Assembly: GCF_000471905.2 (NCBI RefSeq)
Contig: NW_006494789.1
Location: forward strand, 3,517,822-3,581,821
Origin: Amborella trichopoda
Lineage: Eukaryota; Streptophyta; Magnoliopsida; Amborellales; Amborellaceae
Reading direction: 5' to 3'
DNA: 64,000 nt
The notes beneath the pieces were generated by a model. That model did not search any database. It was given only the letters and a program-made list of their open reading frames with translations, and was not told the origin of the DNA. The position numbers were made by a program, and so were the translations under genes. This document shows, piece after piece, positions 46,195-57,382 of this stretch (position 1 is the first letter of the stretch; each line of letters opens with the position of its first letter).

Positions 46195-47215
46195 TGTTAT
46201 CGGTCGTAGTATTGAGGGATGTCCCTCTCATCCTTTCATGTTGTGCCACCCGCTCAATCATGGAGTCAAAAGAGTGGGGGATAAATCCTTGGCTAAAGAA
46301 GTTCCTATATTCAGGAGCTGTATTTTCTAAGGCCATGGATATTTTAGCTGGGTCCGTGACTCGATGACTTGCATCACCGCCTCCCAGAATCGATCGATAA
46401 AATCCTCGAAGGATTATCCTAGGTTTTGTTTGGTTGCACTGAGCTCACCCAGGGAAAGAGATCTTGGTGTCGACCCATGGTAATGAGAGATGAACTGATT
46501 GAACATTTCGTTTGGAGTTATGTGTGGTTGAGCTGTCATTATTCTCTGATGCCATTTTAAAGCCTCACCAGTAAAAGTTTGTGAAAATAGGGCTTCAACT
46601 GATTAGGCCTGTCTTGTAAGGCTTGGACGGAGAGGAGGTACGCATTGACATGAATATCTGGGTAATTCTTCCCATTGAATTTGTTTTTAACCTCTAGGTT
46701 GACAAACCTAGGGGGAAGGTCCTCAATGCCTCCAAGGGTCTCATGAACCTAGGCCTTTGGGGATACGATTTCATGCATACCTATCCTTACGAGCATATCT
46801 TGCATTGCTTTTAAAGTGCCTTCTTGTTGCGTATTTGACATGAGAGTAGGTCCACCGGTCAATGGGTTCCCAAGCATAGACTAATGAGTCGAGACTTGGG
46901 GTAGATGTTGGCCTGCTTGGGCCTGTGATGGATGACCCACGGTTACGGAGGTAGTTTGACACATTTGTCCTTGTGAGGCGTACTGCATCGCCACCAGTTG
47001 TGAAAACTGCACGATTGGTTGGATCAGATACACTAGAGGGACTGATTGAAGAATCAGCTGACTCAGCTCTGCTAAGGGTTGACCTATGCTATTAGGTTGG
47101 TTTTGGACTGACCCATTAACTGGGGCATGAACTGTGTAACCTAAGTCAACTAGACTTTTGAGGGCAGCCTGGATGCCTATCTTGCACTTCATCGCCTTCT
47201 CTCATGAACATGCAT
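46195..47215 (-). pseudogene. Family C gag fragment above LTR 3
   Basis: Minus-strand open stretches (47192-46881, 46962-46771) and the 46720-46200 segment resemble the family C gag of 34600-35840, for example in the FDRFWEAV-like area near 46370 and the Gln/Ser-rich N-terminal part (QAGQHLPQVSTH). It lies between a family C LTR and a family A LTR end. Confidence 0.55.
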
Positions 47216-47557
47216 TGCCCTAAGCCAAGGGTGGGTCCTTTTCGACCCATTTGTCCTACAAATTAACCATAGAAGTGTTGTGCAGAAAAATAAGAGGATT
47301 ACATGTTAAGAGAGGCGATTCTGAACCATCTCTAGGAGTTGGGGGGCCTTCTTCATGATCTAAGAGGATGCCCACGTGAGCCAGCCTGAGTAAGTCCTGA
47401 ACCCACCTAAAATTCTTCTCTCATTGGTTGGTATATCTGCCCTTGCCCTCGAGCATGGTTTCGAAAGAGCGATCTCAAGTCCCGGGTCCACCAGAGACCC
47501 GAGACACGTGCCACCAGATCACCTAGATCTAGAGGAAAAGATCGAGGAACCTAACCA
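47216..47557 (+). repeat. Family A LTR 3' end piece
   Basis: It has the conserved U5 block ending ...AGGAACCTAACCA. The opening CATTGCCCTAAGCCAAGGG matches A2 (16890: CAATGCCCTAAGACAAGGG) better than the A1/A3 3' LTR form. It may be the end of an A2-type LTR. Confidence 0.75.
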
Positions 47558-47569
47558 AACTCGTCCACC

Positions 47570-48150
47570 CTTGGCGATGACATAGAAATCTGCCCAGATC
47601 GGTCTGATGAGGGGAACGACCATAAAAGTCCTCCATCTTCTAACCCTTCTCGTGCTTCTTCTTCTGCTTCTCATTCTTCCTCATCTATGTCTCTTGCAGG
47701 TACAACCTTGATATGTTCGTACTTCGAGGCTCTCGACAGAGAATATGAGGGATCAAACATAACTAATATGCAACATAAGCGAATGAGAAAGACCTTGGCA
47801 CAGGCAGCGGGATACTTAACAATCGCTAACGCCTTGACGGCTCGAGCCAAAGCACAACCGCCTTCCTCAAAGGAGCACAAAAAGTCAAAGCCAAAGAAAC
47901 TCCAGTGGCCCCCTGAGCCAAATTTTGAGAAATGACTGAGAGAGTCAAGGGGGCAAAGTTTCTACTCTCAAGAAGCTTACCACATGGTGCAATTCTCAAG
48001 AGTAACACCCAGCACGGGGTCGATAAATCTCAGATCGAGGAGGACGTTGCAACCTCCATCGCAGAAGTCGAGCACCTTACAGTTCTCCAATCTGCCACTG
48101 CCCCCTAATCCAAAGACTAATCTTCCTATCTTACAGCTCCCTGGGCTCCT
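47570..48150 (+). pseudogene. A3 protease leader with candidate splice acceptor
   Basis: It is homologous to 5787-6360 of A1. A pyrimidine run ends TCTCTTGCAG at 47699, then a Lys/Pro-rich reading follows (AKAQPPSSKEHKKSKPKKLQ near 47850) as at 6060. It is a short remnant; the protease proper is not present. Confidence 0.6.
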
Positions 48151-49516
48151 TCCCAAATTCATCAATGAAAGCAGAGTCGGTGAAGTTCTCGACCAGAAAC
48201 GGGACCAACCGCATGTTTAAAGAGTCATTCCCAAATAAACCCTGAGCTTCCTCTGGGATATCGAAGATAGACCTTTGGTTGGCAATCCTCATCAAGAAAG
48301 GCCATAGTTTATCTCCTGAGCTCTGGTGCCTAACATAGGTGTCAAGGAAATAGGCCCCTAGCCACCTGTACACATAATGCACGGGAAGGGAGTTTTAAAA
48401 TCCCCGGGAAATGCCTCTCCTCCTACAATGTCATTCCACCTTCTTTGCCCTTGTAGGCCTTTCCACAAAAGATGGTCCTCAAGCCATGGTATATGTTTCA
48501 TAGGATTGGCTGAGCAAGGGCATACTCACGCCCTCAAGCCATGTCACAAGCCACATACAATATGCCTGGACGAATGTTGTTCACCCACCCAGGGAGTACA
48601 AACTTTCACAAAAATAAGGTCAGATACGTGGCCAAGAAGACACAGTCATCGCTAGCCATGGACTGATACACGGGAGGTGTCCCCTTCACAACTTGTTTCC
48701 CTTTTCCCTTCGGAGTACCCTGACCACCTTCGGGATAATCCCCACAAAGGAATTTCACCCATTTCGTGAAGGTGACCCGATCATTGCTAGACTGGGTAGC
48801 GATCAATTGGTAAGCCTCGAAGATCGTTTGGAGACTGGCAGGTGGCTCTTCTTCCCCCAAGTTAGCACCACCGAAGATGACCGAGTTTGGGGGCACGAAC
48901 TCGTCATACATACCCCCGATCATCCGAAGGCCCCCAATGAAATGAATATTTATCAAAGAGTTCCTACTTCCCCGTGCCCAAGAAGCTAGGTATTGTTAAC
49001 CTTGCTCCATGTCTCCAATAATACCTTTATAGTATTGGAGCACCGATCATAGTAACTTCTCGAACACTGGACTGCTACTAATAGTGAAGCATGTTCAAGA
49101 GTACTTCTATACGACCCCAACACCTTGGCGGTCCAGGAAGAGTATCCCTTCAACTATTGGTGCTCCCCCTGAATTTGGAGGCCTTTTGCGGACCACATTA
49201 GTAGCCTCATTGCCTGTACCATTTGTTTCCCTAAGGTAGGCAAGTTCTCACCAGAAGCTATGTTCTTATGCATGCAATGAAGAAGTGCCATCCCTTATTC
49301 AATACTGACGTTGCTGTCATTACCCTCGCGTACTTCAAAAGGAACGGGGTCAGTAATGAAAGTGACATTGAGAGGCCACTCTGGTTCGCATACTGGATTC
49401 GTTAGCCGAATGGGCTTCCCCCTTGATAAAGCCTCACTAGTAAACTTATCAGTATGGACCTCTCCTCCTATCGGGAGATTTTTCACATCAGGAATTTTGT
49501 AAGAAGAACCAACCAT
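48131..49516 (-). pseudogene. Antisense Plant Mobile Domain gene, A3 copy
   Basis: Homologous to the A1 antisense gene. The N-terminal piece (49516-49295) reads SSYKIPDVKNLPIGGEVHTD and SRGKPIRLTNPVCEPEWPLN. The domain (about 49200-48131) includes INIHFIGGLRMIGGMYDEFV, FGGANLGEEEPPASLQTIFE, WVKFLCGDYPEGG, MASDDCVFLATYLTLFL, YVYRWLGAYFLDTYV and SLNMRLVPFLVENFTDSAFI. The C-terminal Ser/Glu tail of the A1 copy is not seen. The PMD family acts in plant nuclei; role in the element unknown. It is broken. Conservation of wording between the two copies (FGNDSLNMR, FIDE.GKE) supports a once functional gene. Confidence 0.75.
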
Positions 49517-49549
49517 TATAAAGGGCTTTGTCGTTTACTCCAAAAAGTT

Positions 49550-49860
49550 TACTAAGGCACTGGATCAGTGCCGCCTGAGTTTGTCAACACTTAGCGCTAG
49601 TTATGCTTCCTAAATGCCTAGCACCGGCTATGCCCGCTAATCCTTAACCTCGGCTGTCTCCCCTAAACCTTAGCTTCAGCCGTATCTACTAAACCTTAGC
49701 ACCGGTTGTGTCTGTCAATGCTCAGCGCCGGTTGATTCTGATAACACTCAGTGTCGGTTGAGCTTGTCAATGCCCAACGTCGATTGCGTTAGCCAACGTA
49801 TAGTGCCGATTGTATTCAGATCTCTCACACATGCTGTGGATTCTACGCGTGTCACCTCGA
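49550..49860. repeat. accggctgtgtc repeats, A3
   Basis: Roughly eight units 30-40 bases apart, such as CTTAGCACCGGTTGTGTC and CTCAGCGCCGGTTGATTC. They correspond to 11810-12260 in A1 and share the core of the subfamily 1 LTR repeats. Confidence 0.7.
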
Positions 49861-50457
49861 GCTCTGCTATGCCGACTGACAATCGTCGTCATGTCCTTCA
49901 GCTCCGCGTGACACATGAGCAAATGCCAACCGTCACCATGTCTCGTTGCTCCGCCTGACACATGAACGAGGTAACCATACACCTTCCTTGCGATGGTCTA
50001 CATTCAGTAACCGTTCATTTCCCTAGACCGTTCGGTTTCTGCAGGAAAAGCTCTGCAACTTTCCCTAAGTTGCCAAGAAACCACTTACGTCCACCAGAAT
50101 ACTCCCAAAGCACACGAAAAAGCACACTGCTACACTTTTTGCCTCTTCAATGGACAACATCACGACCAGAGCTCTCTTGTTTCCCAGAAAACAACCTGTA
50201 GAACTCTCTTTTATCGCTCCTTTTCCTGCATACTTCACCAAATCCCCGGCAGAGTTCTTGCTTCCCAAAACATTCCCTGCAAGGCCCTCGCTGGAATCCC
50301 ACTATTTGCCAAAAAACCTTCCCTTCAAAACATTTTCCAAAATCCTTGGCTACTTGCCGGAACTTCTATCGGGCCCCTTTTGCTAACTGTTAAAGAAAAT
50401 TTTTGTTTAAGTTTTTTTACCTTTGGTGAAAAGTGAAGAAAATGAGGTTTTACCCCC
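49861..50457 (-). other. Putative 5' leader of the antisense transcript, A3
   Basis: Unique sequence between the TATA box and the repeats. Below the TATA box it reads CATTTTCTTCACTTTTCACC, close to A1. Open frames such as 49962-50201 have no domain. Confidence 0.5.
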
Positions 50458-50467
50458 TTATATAGCC
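50456..50467 (-). promoter_or_regulatory. TATA-box promoter for the antisense gene, A3
   Basis: The minus strand reads GGCTATATAAGG followed by GGGTAAAACCTCATTTTC. It is the best-conserved block between A1 and A3 outside the gene and lies about 0.95 kb before the first PMD codons. Confidence 0.65.
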
Positions 50468-50639
50468 AACGCTATCGTCAAACGCCCCTCATAAACTGGG
50501 AATTCCAATCATGTCTAAGGAAAGCCAAGCGACGATGAGCCGGGTCGGACTTTGACATGAGGCACCGGGCAACTCTCATCGCCATCTGAAAAATTCCAAC
50601 GAATAGGTTGGATTGGGTCGAGCTTCGACCAGAGGTCTG

Positions 50640-51440
50640 AAAAAACTCTCATCACTGCCCGAAACCCAACACCGGCTGTGCGGTCGAAGTTACCTAGCGC
50701 GGGCTATATTTCACCAACCACAGCGCCGACTGTCACAAAGCTATAGCACAGCCTCGGCATTGTCTCTAGCAACTCAGCATCGGCTGTGTTCAAGCAATAG
50801 CATGGGCCGTCCTCAGCGCCGGCCGTGTTTCTAACAATCCTGTGCCGGTTGACTGGTTAAGAAGCAGTGTTGGCCATCTTCAGCACCGATTACGAAGAAC
50901 CATGTCCAATTGAGCAGTCTCAAGAAACAAGGGTTGCTGCACCTGACCCCGACTGTATTTCAAGCTGCCTATTATCGCCGACTCCAGGCCGAAGCTTTGT
51001 ATGTCCTGTCCCTATCCCGAGTAGAGCTACACCTAGGCTGTTACACCGAAGCTGTGACCTATCATCCCCAATGGAGTCAGGAGCAGGCCATTGTCCCTCA
51101 TCCCCATAGGAGTCACGCCCATAGTACAGATGATTATCCCCAGTAGAGTTAGGCTCAGTCTTACCTCTTCAATTCCTAGTGGATTTGTTTCACACCAAGC
51201 TATCTTATCCCTAGGGAGTCAGCTTACCCGTCATAAGCCAATTCTTCATAGAGTCTCATTTTTTCCCCCAGAGAGTAATGCTTGCCCCCTTAATCTCCAG
51301 TGAAGTTTGCTTTCATTCGCCATCCCTCGTTGGGCCACCATCTCCATCTGAGCCCTCTGCTTGTGTATAGCCTGAACAATTTTATCATCACGGAGTCAGA
51401 TTTCCATCCACAGACCTATTCCCCATAGAGCTCCACCTAC
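50640..51440. repeat. A3 repeats upstream of the antisense promoter
   Basis: 50650-50930 holds units with a cagcgccggccgtgtt core. 51060-51440 holds units such as CCCCAATGGAGTC (51066), CCCCATAGGAGTC, CCCCAGTAGAGTT and CCTAGTGGATTTG, which resemble the complement of the family A primer site. Same order as in A1 and A2. Confidence 0.7.
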
Positions 51441-51449
51441 ATGGCAACC

Positions 51450-52200
51450 CACACAATGGTCCACATGCATGACCCTAAACTCCATGGTCCAAACTATATG
51501 ACCTTAAACTGTAGCGATGGTCTAGATGCACGACCTTAAACTCCATGGTCCAAACTATATGACCTTAAACTGTAGAGATGGCCTAAATGCATGACCCTAA
51601 ACTCCATGGTCCAAATTATATGACCTTAAACTGTACCAATGTCTAGTTGCACGACCTTAAACTGCATGGTCCTAGTTGCATGACTCTAAACTGCATAGCC
51701 GTGGTCCAAACTGTATGACCTTAAACTGTAGCGATGGTCTAGATGCAAGACCTTAAACTCCATGGTCCAAACTATATGACCCTAAATTGTTACGATGGTC
51801 TAGTTGCACGACCTTAAACTGCAAGGTCCTAGTTGCATGACTCTAAACTGCATAATCATGGTCCAAACTATATGACCTTAAACTGTAGCGATGGTCTAGA
51901 TGCACGACCCTAAATTGTAAGGTCCTAGTTGTATGACTTTAAACTGCATAACCATGGTCCGAGCTACATGACTTTAAAAAATTGTACACATCCTAGCTGC
52001 ATGACATTAAAAGGCTCAGCACCATGGTCCAAACTATATGACCTTAAGGTATAGCCAATGTCTAGTTGCACGGCCTTAAACTGTATGGTTCTAGTTGTAT
52101 GACTTTAAACTGCATAACCACGATCCTATTGTACGACCATAAACCATAGTAAACCATAGTACATGTCCTAGCGCATAATGTTTAACTGTTTTGCAAAGGT
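51450..52200. repeat. 61-bp tandem array with gaccttaaactg core, A3
   Basis: About twelve units of two half-repeats: CATGGTCCAAACTATATGAC with CTTAAACTGTAGCGATGG, then TCTAGATGCACGACCTTAAA. The spacing is about 61 bases, sometimes 30. The A2 array (28150-29460) has the same core. No coding meaning is visible; frames are short. Confidence 0.85.
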
Positions 52201-53876
52201 CCTGAAGGCATGACCTTAAAACTTGCCCCCACATACACGCACATACCTTTTATTGTGCATCCTCATGCACGTCTTCCCTAACTGATCCGTTCGTGTGCAT
52301 GCACCACCTTTACGATCTCCTCAGTGAGTTTTTCCCATCATCATTCTACATCATTCCCCAATGAGTCTCGCCCGCGCTCACAAAATGGCGAACCATTCTG
52401 CCACCTATTCTTGTTGTAAGCAAGTGGGTCACCATTTTTCACTCACCTTTCATACATCATCCATCTTTCATAGGTAGCCTCGTGCCATCCTCCCCAAGTG
52501 AGTCAAACTACCACTGTACTCACTCTGCGACCTGCATAGATTACCATCCATCCCCATCACGGCCTAGCAGTATGACCTTTAAACTGTAGTACACGTCTTG
52601 GCTGCATGACGTTAAAAGGCTTTGTACAGGTCCCGGAGGCATTACCTTAAACATGCCTTCAGAAAAAATGATGCAATAATGGGCATGGTGTATACTTTGA
52701 TAAGGCTATGAGTAAAAATGACGGATGAGCATGGTCACGAACCTATGAGTAAGAGAGTTTCGTGAATAAAAACTGGGCACAGTGAAAACCCGAACTGGCA
52801 TCGTGAGTAAAAATCAAAGAATAAGGGGTGCACATGGCTGAAAGGTCATGAGTAAAAGAGCCCCAAATAAAAGGAAGTTGGTGAAAACCATCTCTATGAC
52901 AGCGCTTCCTAATTTCAAATGAAAATCCACAATGGATACTTGAACCAATAAATAGGTTGATGCAGCACTCATCTCATTAGGCAGCTTCAGTCCTCACTCA
53001 AAAAGATCACTAGTAACACATATCAAGCCTCAAAAATACGAGCTTCAACGAAAATATTCTGACAGCTTGAGTCCATTCACCAAAAAGGATTCAAAGGATA
53101 GAAGATTTGCCAAGAAGGCAAGACAAGTCTCATGATAAAAAGTATCGTTCTCACAAGGTCACCAACATACTTCCAATATGTTGAAGATGCCCCAAGAAGG
53201 CTAAGTCAACCATGACTTTGGACCTGCTATGTGACGAAATGCAAAGTAGTGGGTAGGGGTGGTTGTACCCAAAGTGGTTATCTAGATAAACTGAGGTACC
53301 CTACTCGTCAATGAATAACTGGTCAGTCATGACTTTGGAGCAGCAATCAAATGATTCTCATAGCTGTAAAGCAGTGGGTACGAGTGGTTGTACCCAAAGT
53401 GGTTATCTCGATAAACTGAGGTACCCTACTCGCCAAGGAATAACTGATGCATGACGCAGATAGCACCAATGCAAAGCCCTTCAGCATAGCATTCACGTAA
53501 TCCGCAAAACGTGGCTCAACAGCAGGGGATATACACAAGACTAAATGGCAACAATGCCCTTCAACATGGAACTCAATTATCAAACGGGCCTGATTTTGAC
53601 TGATAAGGTCCGTACAAAATCCTCAGCTTGAGAATCACAAATAGTCTGCACAAGGGCGAAGACTTTGACAAGATCCCTCAAAAAAGTCTCTTCCCCCCTA
53701 AATTCCCCACGAACAGACCCGCAAATAATGCATCCCTACATCTGAGCATCCTGGTTGCACCATTGCGTGAAGCTCCTCGGCATTCACGTGGTCCTGTGGC
53801 TAGGAAAAAAACGTGATATAGCCGAAGAAAAGTTTTCAAGCATTGTCCTTCTCACTTCTCTCGAAACACAATATTC
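52201..53876. other. A3 3' tail with a direct repeat, no gene
   Basis: 52200-52960 matches the A2 tail (29461-30220). 53211-53450 carries a direct duplicate with a period of 117-125 bases (GGTTGTACCCAAAGTGGTTA at about 53261 and 53386). The rest shows nothing recognisable; short open frames (53347-53583, 53628-53816) have no domain. Confidence 0.6.
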
Positions 53877-53888
53877 GGTGGGGAAAGC
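53877..53888 (+). promoter_or_regulatory. Polypurine tract of A3
   Basis: GGTGGGGAAAGC lies directly before the first base of the 3' LTR, where plus-strand DNA synthesis is primed in LTR elements. It shows that the following LTR is a 3' LTR, not a solo LTR. Confidence 0.7.
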
Positions 53889-56800
53889 CGTTTGATCGCA
53901 TTTTTCAACACCTTGGTCCCTGATGCAAAATAAAGAAGGAAGCAAGTCAATAAAGCCTACAAAATAAGTCAAAGTTTGACAGTCCCAGAATGGCTCCAAA
54001 ATTGATCAAGATATTCATCAACACTTCAAAATACCACCTGCCAAGTTTCATCACGATCAGGCATGTTTAAGGCAGTGAACACAAAGAACAATTTTGGTAA
54101 AATCGACCTCTAGCACCCTGAAATGGACCCTGTAATTAGTGCTATATTTTTAGTGTGTCAAACATCGTTGGGACCACCACCTTTAGATCCAAAACAGTTG
54201 AAAACCCTTATGGGTCAAGTTTCGGCTTAATCGGACACTCTAGGACAAAGTTATGGGAAATACTGAAAAGGGGTGGGCCGCACACTATTCCCGTGTGGCC
54301 ACCCTGCACCAAAACACTATTAAAGGTGTCTGTTTTTGCAATCACGAGCAGTCACTTTTGGGACCTATATTTCACTCGTTTCAAGTCAGATCGCTCCCAA
54401 ATTTGGTGAGCATGTTCGTCTCACCAAGACGAGGGATTCGATATATGGTGTTCCCTGTATTGATGCCCAAGCAGGGAGAAAAACTAGAAGGAAGTTGTTG
54501 ATCCGTGAAAGAAGTTGTAGAAAATTCAGTAGCAACACGCCTTACTCAAGGGGCCAAATCACGATTCTCGCATACCTGATCTGCATGAAACTAATTGCAT
54601 TATATGCGTGAGGTCCGTGGCTATCTATGGTCCGAACATCGCGTACGTTGAATGGTTGGATTTCACACATGAAGGCGTCGAAGCTGTTGTAAATTTCGTC
54701 TGCCAAATTTCAAGATTTCGATAAAAAAATCAAGACAACAAAATCTTCATCCGAACATGAAATCAAGCTGCATTTGTTGCAACGTGATCATGACGGCATG
54801 CTCAGTGTGATTCAGCAAAAAAACTAAAGAAAAAGTTCGAGGAACGAGAACACAATCGATCCAACATTTTCAAGATTCATCCAAAATTCAAGTCTCATGA
54901 TCATGACTCAAAAAGATGATCCATAGCTCAAAGTTGTTATCAAAACGATCGTCATGTTGAGCCCTATAAGAAAATAATAATCTTTCGATCAAACAGAGAT
55001 CAGAACAACTCTAAGTCAGTCATGAAAGATCATGCAAGTTCTCGGGCCGTAGCATGGATTGTTCTGAAATTCCACACATTGTTAGGCAAGGGAAAAACAT
55101 TACTTTTCCACCCATTTTTAGAATTTCTTTTAATACAATTAAATTGTAATTATCTTTAATTTTTTATAGTTTTTTGGTCTACACCCATGTTTTAGCCCAA
55201 TTCTATATAAAAATATGCAAGGCTTCATTGTAAAGCACCCCTTGGGTTCATTCTTCAATATTGAATAAAGACTTCAATTTTTGCTTGAGTTCGTGTGTAC
55301 GTCTTGGAGAGAGAGAGAGGAGTGAAAAGAAAAGGACCGATATCCCTCAGGAAGGTAACTTTCTCTCTCCTTTCTTTTTCTCTCCTCCTCTATTTCTCTC
55401 TCCTCCTCTCTTTCTCTCTTTCTTCTCATCTCTATCTCTCTTTCTTTCTCTTCTCATTATCTCTATCTCTCTCTTCTTCTTATCTCTATCCCTCTATGTC
55501 TCTGTTCTTCCCATCTCTCTTTTTCTCTCTCTTCTTCTCAACTCTATCTCTCTTTCTCTCTCTTCTGCTCATATCTATCTCTCGTCTTCCCATCTCTATC
55601 TCTCTTTCTCTCTCTTCGTCACATCTCTATCTCTCTTTCTCTCTCTTTTACTCGCATCTTCTCTCTCTTCTTCTTATCTATATCTCTCTCTTCTTTGTCT
55701 AATATAGTAGGCAAAACCTAGCATCGACTGCATCTTTTCTCTCTTCGTTTAACACAATTGGTGAAGCTTAACGTCGACTACATCTTCTCTCTCTTCTCTT
55801 TCTAATACAGTTGGCAAAGCCTAGTGCCGACTGCATTTGTTCTCTCTTCGTCTAATATTGTCAATGAGGCCTAGCGTCGACTGCATCTTCTCTCTCTTCT
55901 CTGTCTAACACAGTCGGTGAAGCCTAGTGTCGACTGCATCTTCTCTCCCTTCTCTGTTTGACACAGTTGGTGGAACCAAACACCGACTGCATCTTCTCTC
56001 TCTTCTTTGTCTAATATAGTCGGTGAAGCCTAGCGTTGACTACATCTTTTCTCTCTTTATTTAACACAGTCGGTGAAGCCTAGTGTCAACTATATCTTCT
56101 CTCTCTTCTCTATCTAATACAGTCGACAAAGCCTAGCACCGACTGCATCGTTTCTCTCTTTGTTTAAAATAGTCGACAAAGCTTAGCGTCGGCTGCGTCT
56201 TCTCTCTCTTTGCTATCTAATATAGTCGGTGATGGAAAGCACCGACTGTATTTGTTCTCTCTTTATCTTACACAATCGGTGAAGCCTAGCACCGACTGCA
56301 TCTTCTCTCTCCTCTTTTCTTAAACACAACCAACGAAGCCTAATGACGACTGTATTTGTCTCTCTCTTCCTTTTCCAGCCCAGCCGACGATGCTTGATGC
56401 TGAGTGTGTTTTCTCTCTCCTCTTTTCTTAAACACAACTGACGAAGTCTAACACTAACTGTGTTTGTCTGTCTCTCTCTTCTCCTTCCAACCTAGCCAGC
56501 GATGGCTAGTACCAATTGTCCCTTTCCTTCTCTTCCTCTTCAAACCCAGCCGGTGATGCCTAGCGCCGACTGTGTCTCTCAAATTCTTCTCAATTCTCTC
56601 TTCTCTCACACTCTTCTCCTTCTTTCTTTCTCTTGCTCTCTTTCTCTTCTCTTCTCTTTCTTATTCTCTTACTTCTTACTCTCTCTTTATGATTTTTATT
56701 TTTGCTATCCTTTCATTTGATCAAGATGGATTGAGATTAGCCTCTTATGATAGTCCTGTCATCTAGCCATAATGTTGTTGTGTCAGAATTACTGTGCCCG

Positions 56801-57382
56801 CTTTATTGCCACGACAAACTAACCATCGTGCCTAGCTAGTCAGTATCGATGTTGACATCTAGTGGTAATCCTGTGAGCCGGTCTGAGTTATCGAGCCCGT
56901 TTTACTACCACGTCAGACCAACTATTCACCAACTTAGTCACTGTGCTGATCTCCCCGCCTGGTCAAATTCTTCTCTCCCCCATCCTTCTCCTCTTATTCT
57001 TCTCTTCTTCTTTTGAATGCTCATGCTTGTATACGTTCACCAAAGAGTAAAAAGGTGAGGTCCGTCGACCCACCTGTCATATAATATTTGCCATATGTGT
57101 GTGATTGTTGAAACCAAGAGAATACAAGCTAAGGGAGGCGATTCCAAACCAGTTTTTACTGGGGCGCTTTCTTTGTGATCTAAGAGGGCTCCCACTCGAG
57201 CCAACCGAAGTAAGTCCGGAACCCACCTTAAATTCCTCTCTCACCGATTGATAATACCTGCCCTCGTTCTTGAATGAGGCTCCCAAGAGAGCGATCTCAA
57301 AAGTCACGAGTCTCCCCTAAAATCTGAGATGCGTGCCGCCCAATCCTAAAAGATCCGGAGGGCAAGATTGAGGCACCTAACA
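53889..57382 (+). repeat. Family A LTR, 3' LTR of A3 (about 3494 bp)
   Basis: It starts CGTTTGATCGCATTTTTCA, aligning with TGTTGGATTACATTTTTCA of A4, and ends CCTAACA. It contains U3, TATATAAAAA (55205), AATAAA (55264), CT-rich tract (55355-55700), a greatly expanded 54-bp repeat region (55700-56580, about 15 units) and the U5 block. It is longer than the A2 LTR mainly through these repeats. Confidence 0.85.
55700..56580 (+). repeat. Expanded LTR tandem repeats of A3
   Basis: Units like ACAGTCGGTGAAGCCTAGCG plus TCGACTGCATC and a CT spacer, about 54 bases each and about 15 in number. They are the same family as 236-600 (A1) and the inverted sets at 22640-22900 and 23880-24110. Confidence 0.85.

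Larger units (their letters stand above)
30231..47215 (-). mobile_element. Family C chain: minus-strand Tat-like elements sharing LTRs, broken
   Basis: Three family C LTRs (starts on the minus strand at 46191, 37305 and 31286, all TGTAGACAC) separate two internal regions. The upper (45262-37307) has protease end, linker, RT, two RNase H domains and integrase; the lower (36080-31288) has gag and a long linker. Polypurine tracts stand before the 37305 and 31286 LTRs. A gag piece lies above the first LTR. The arrangement LTR-internal-LTR-internal-LTR suggests unequal recombination between elements. All parts are broken in many places. The 30231-30490 part is only tentatively LTR. Confidence 0.7.
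47216..57382 (+). mobile_element. Element A3: family A retrotransposon with antisense PMD gene, broken
   Basis: Parts: last 340 bases of an A-type LTR, splice-acceptor-like site with protease leader, antisense Plant Mobile Domain gene, antisense leader and promoter, repeat arrays, tail, polypurine tract, and a long 3' LTR. No gag, RT or integrase is present. The left LTR piece looks like subfamily 2 (A2/A4) while the right LTR is subfamily 1 (A1), so the element seems chimeric. It is broken in many places. Confidence 0.7.

Noticed and set aside
51450-52200. Possible CRISPR array from regularly spaced repeats
   Set aside because: The spacers are as repetitive as the repeats, the context is a plant retroelement, and no cas gene is present.
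53889-57382. Solo LTR reading of this block, with a weak AAAGC/AAGGC flank match
   Set aside because: A polypurine tract lies directly before it and A3 tail sequence leads into it, so it is a 3' LTR.
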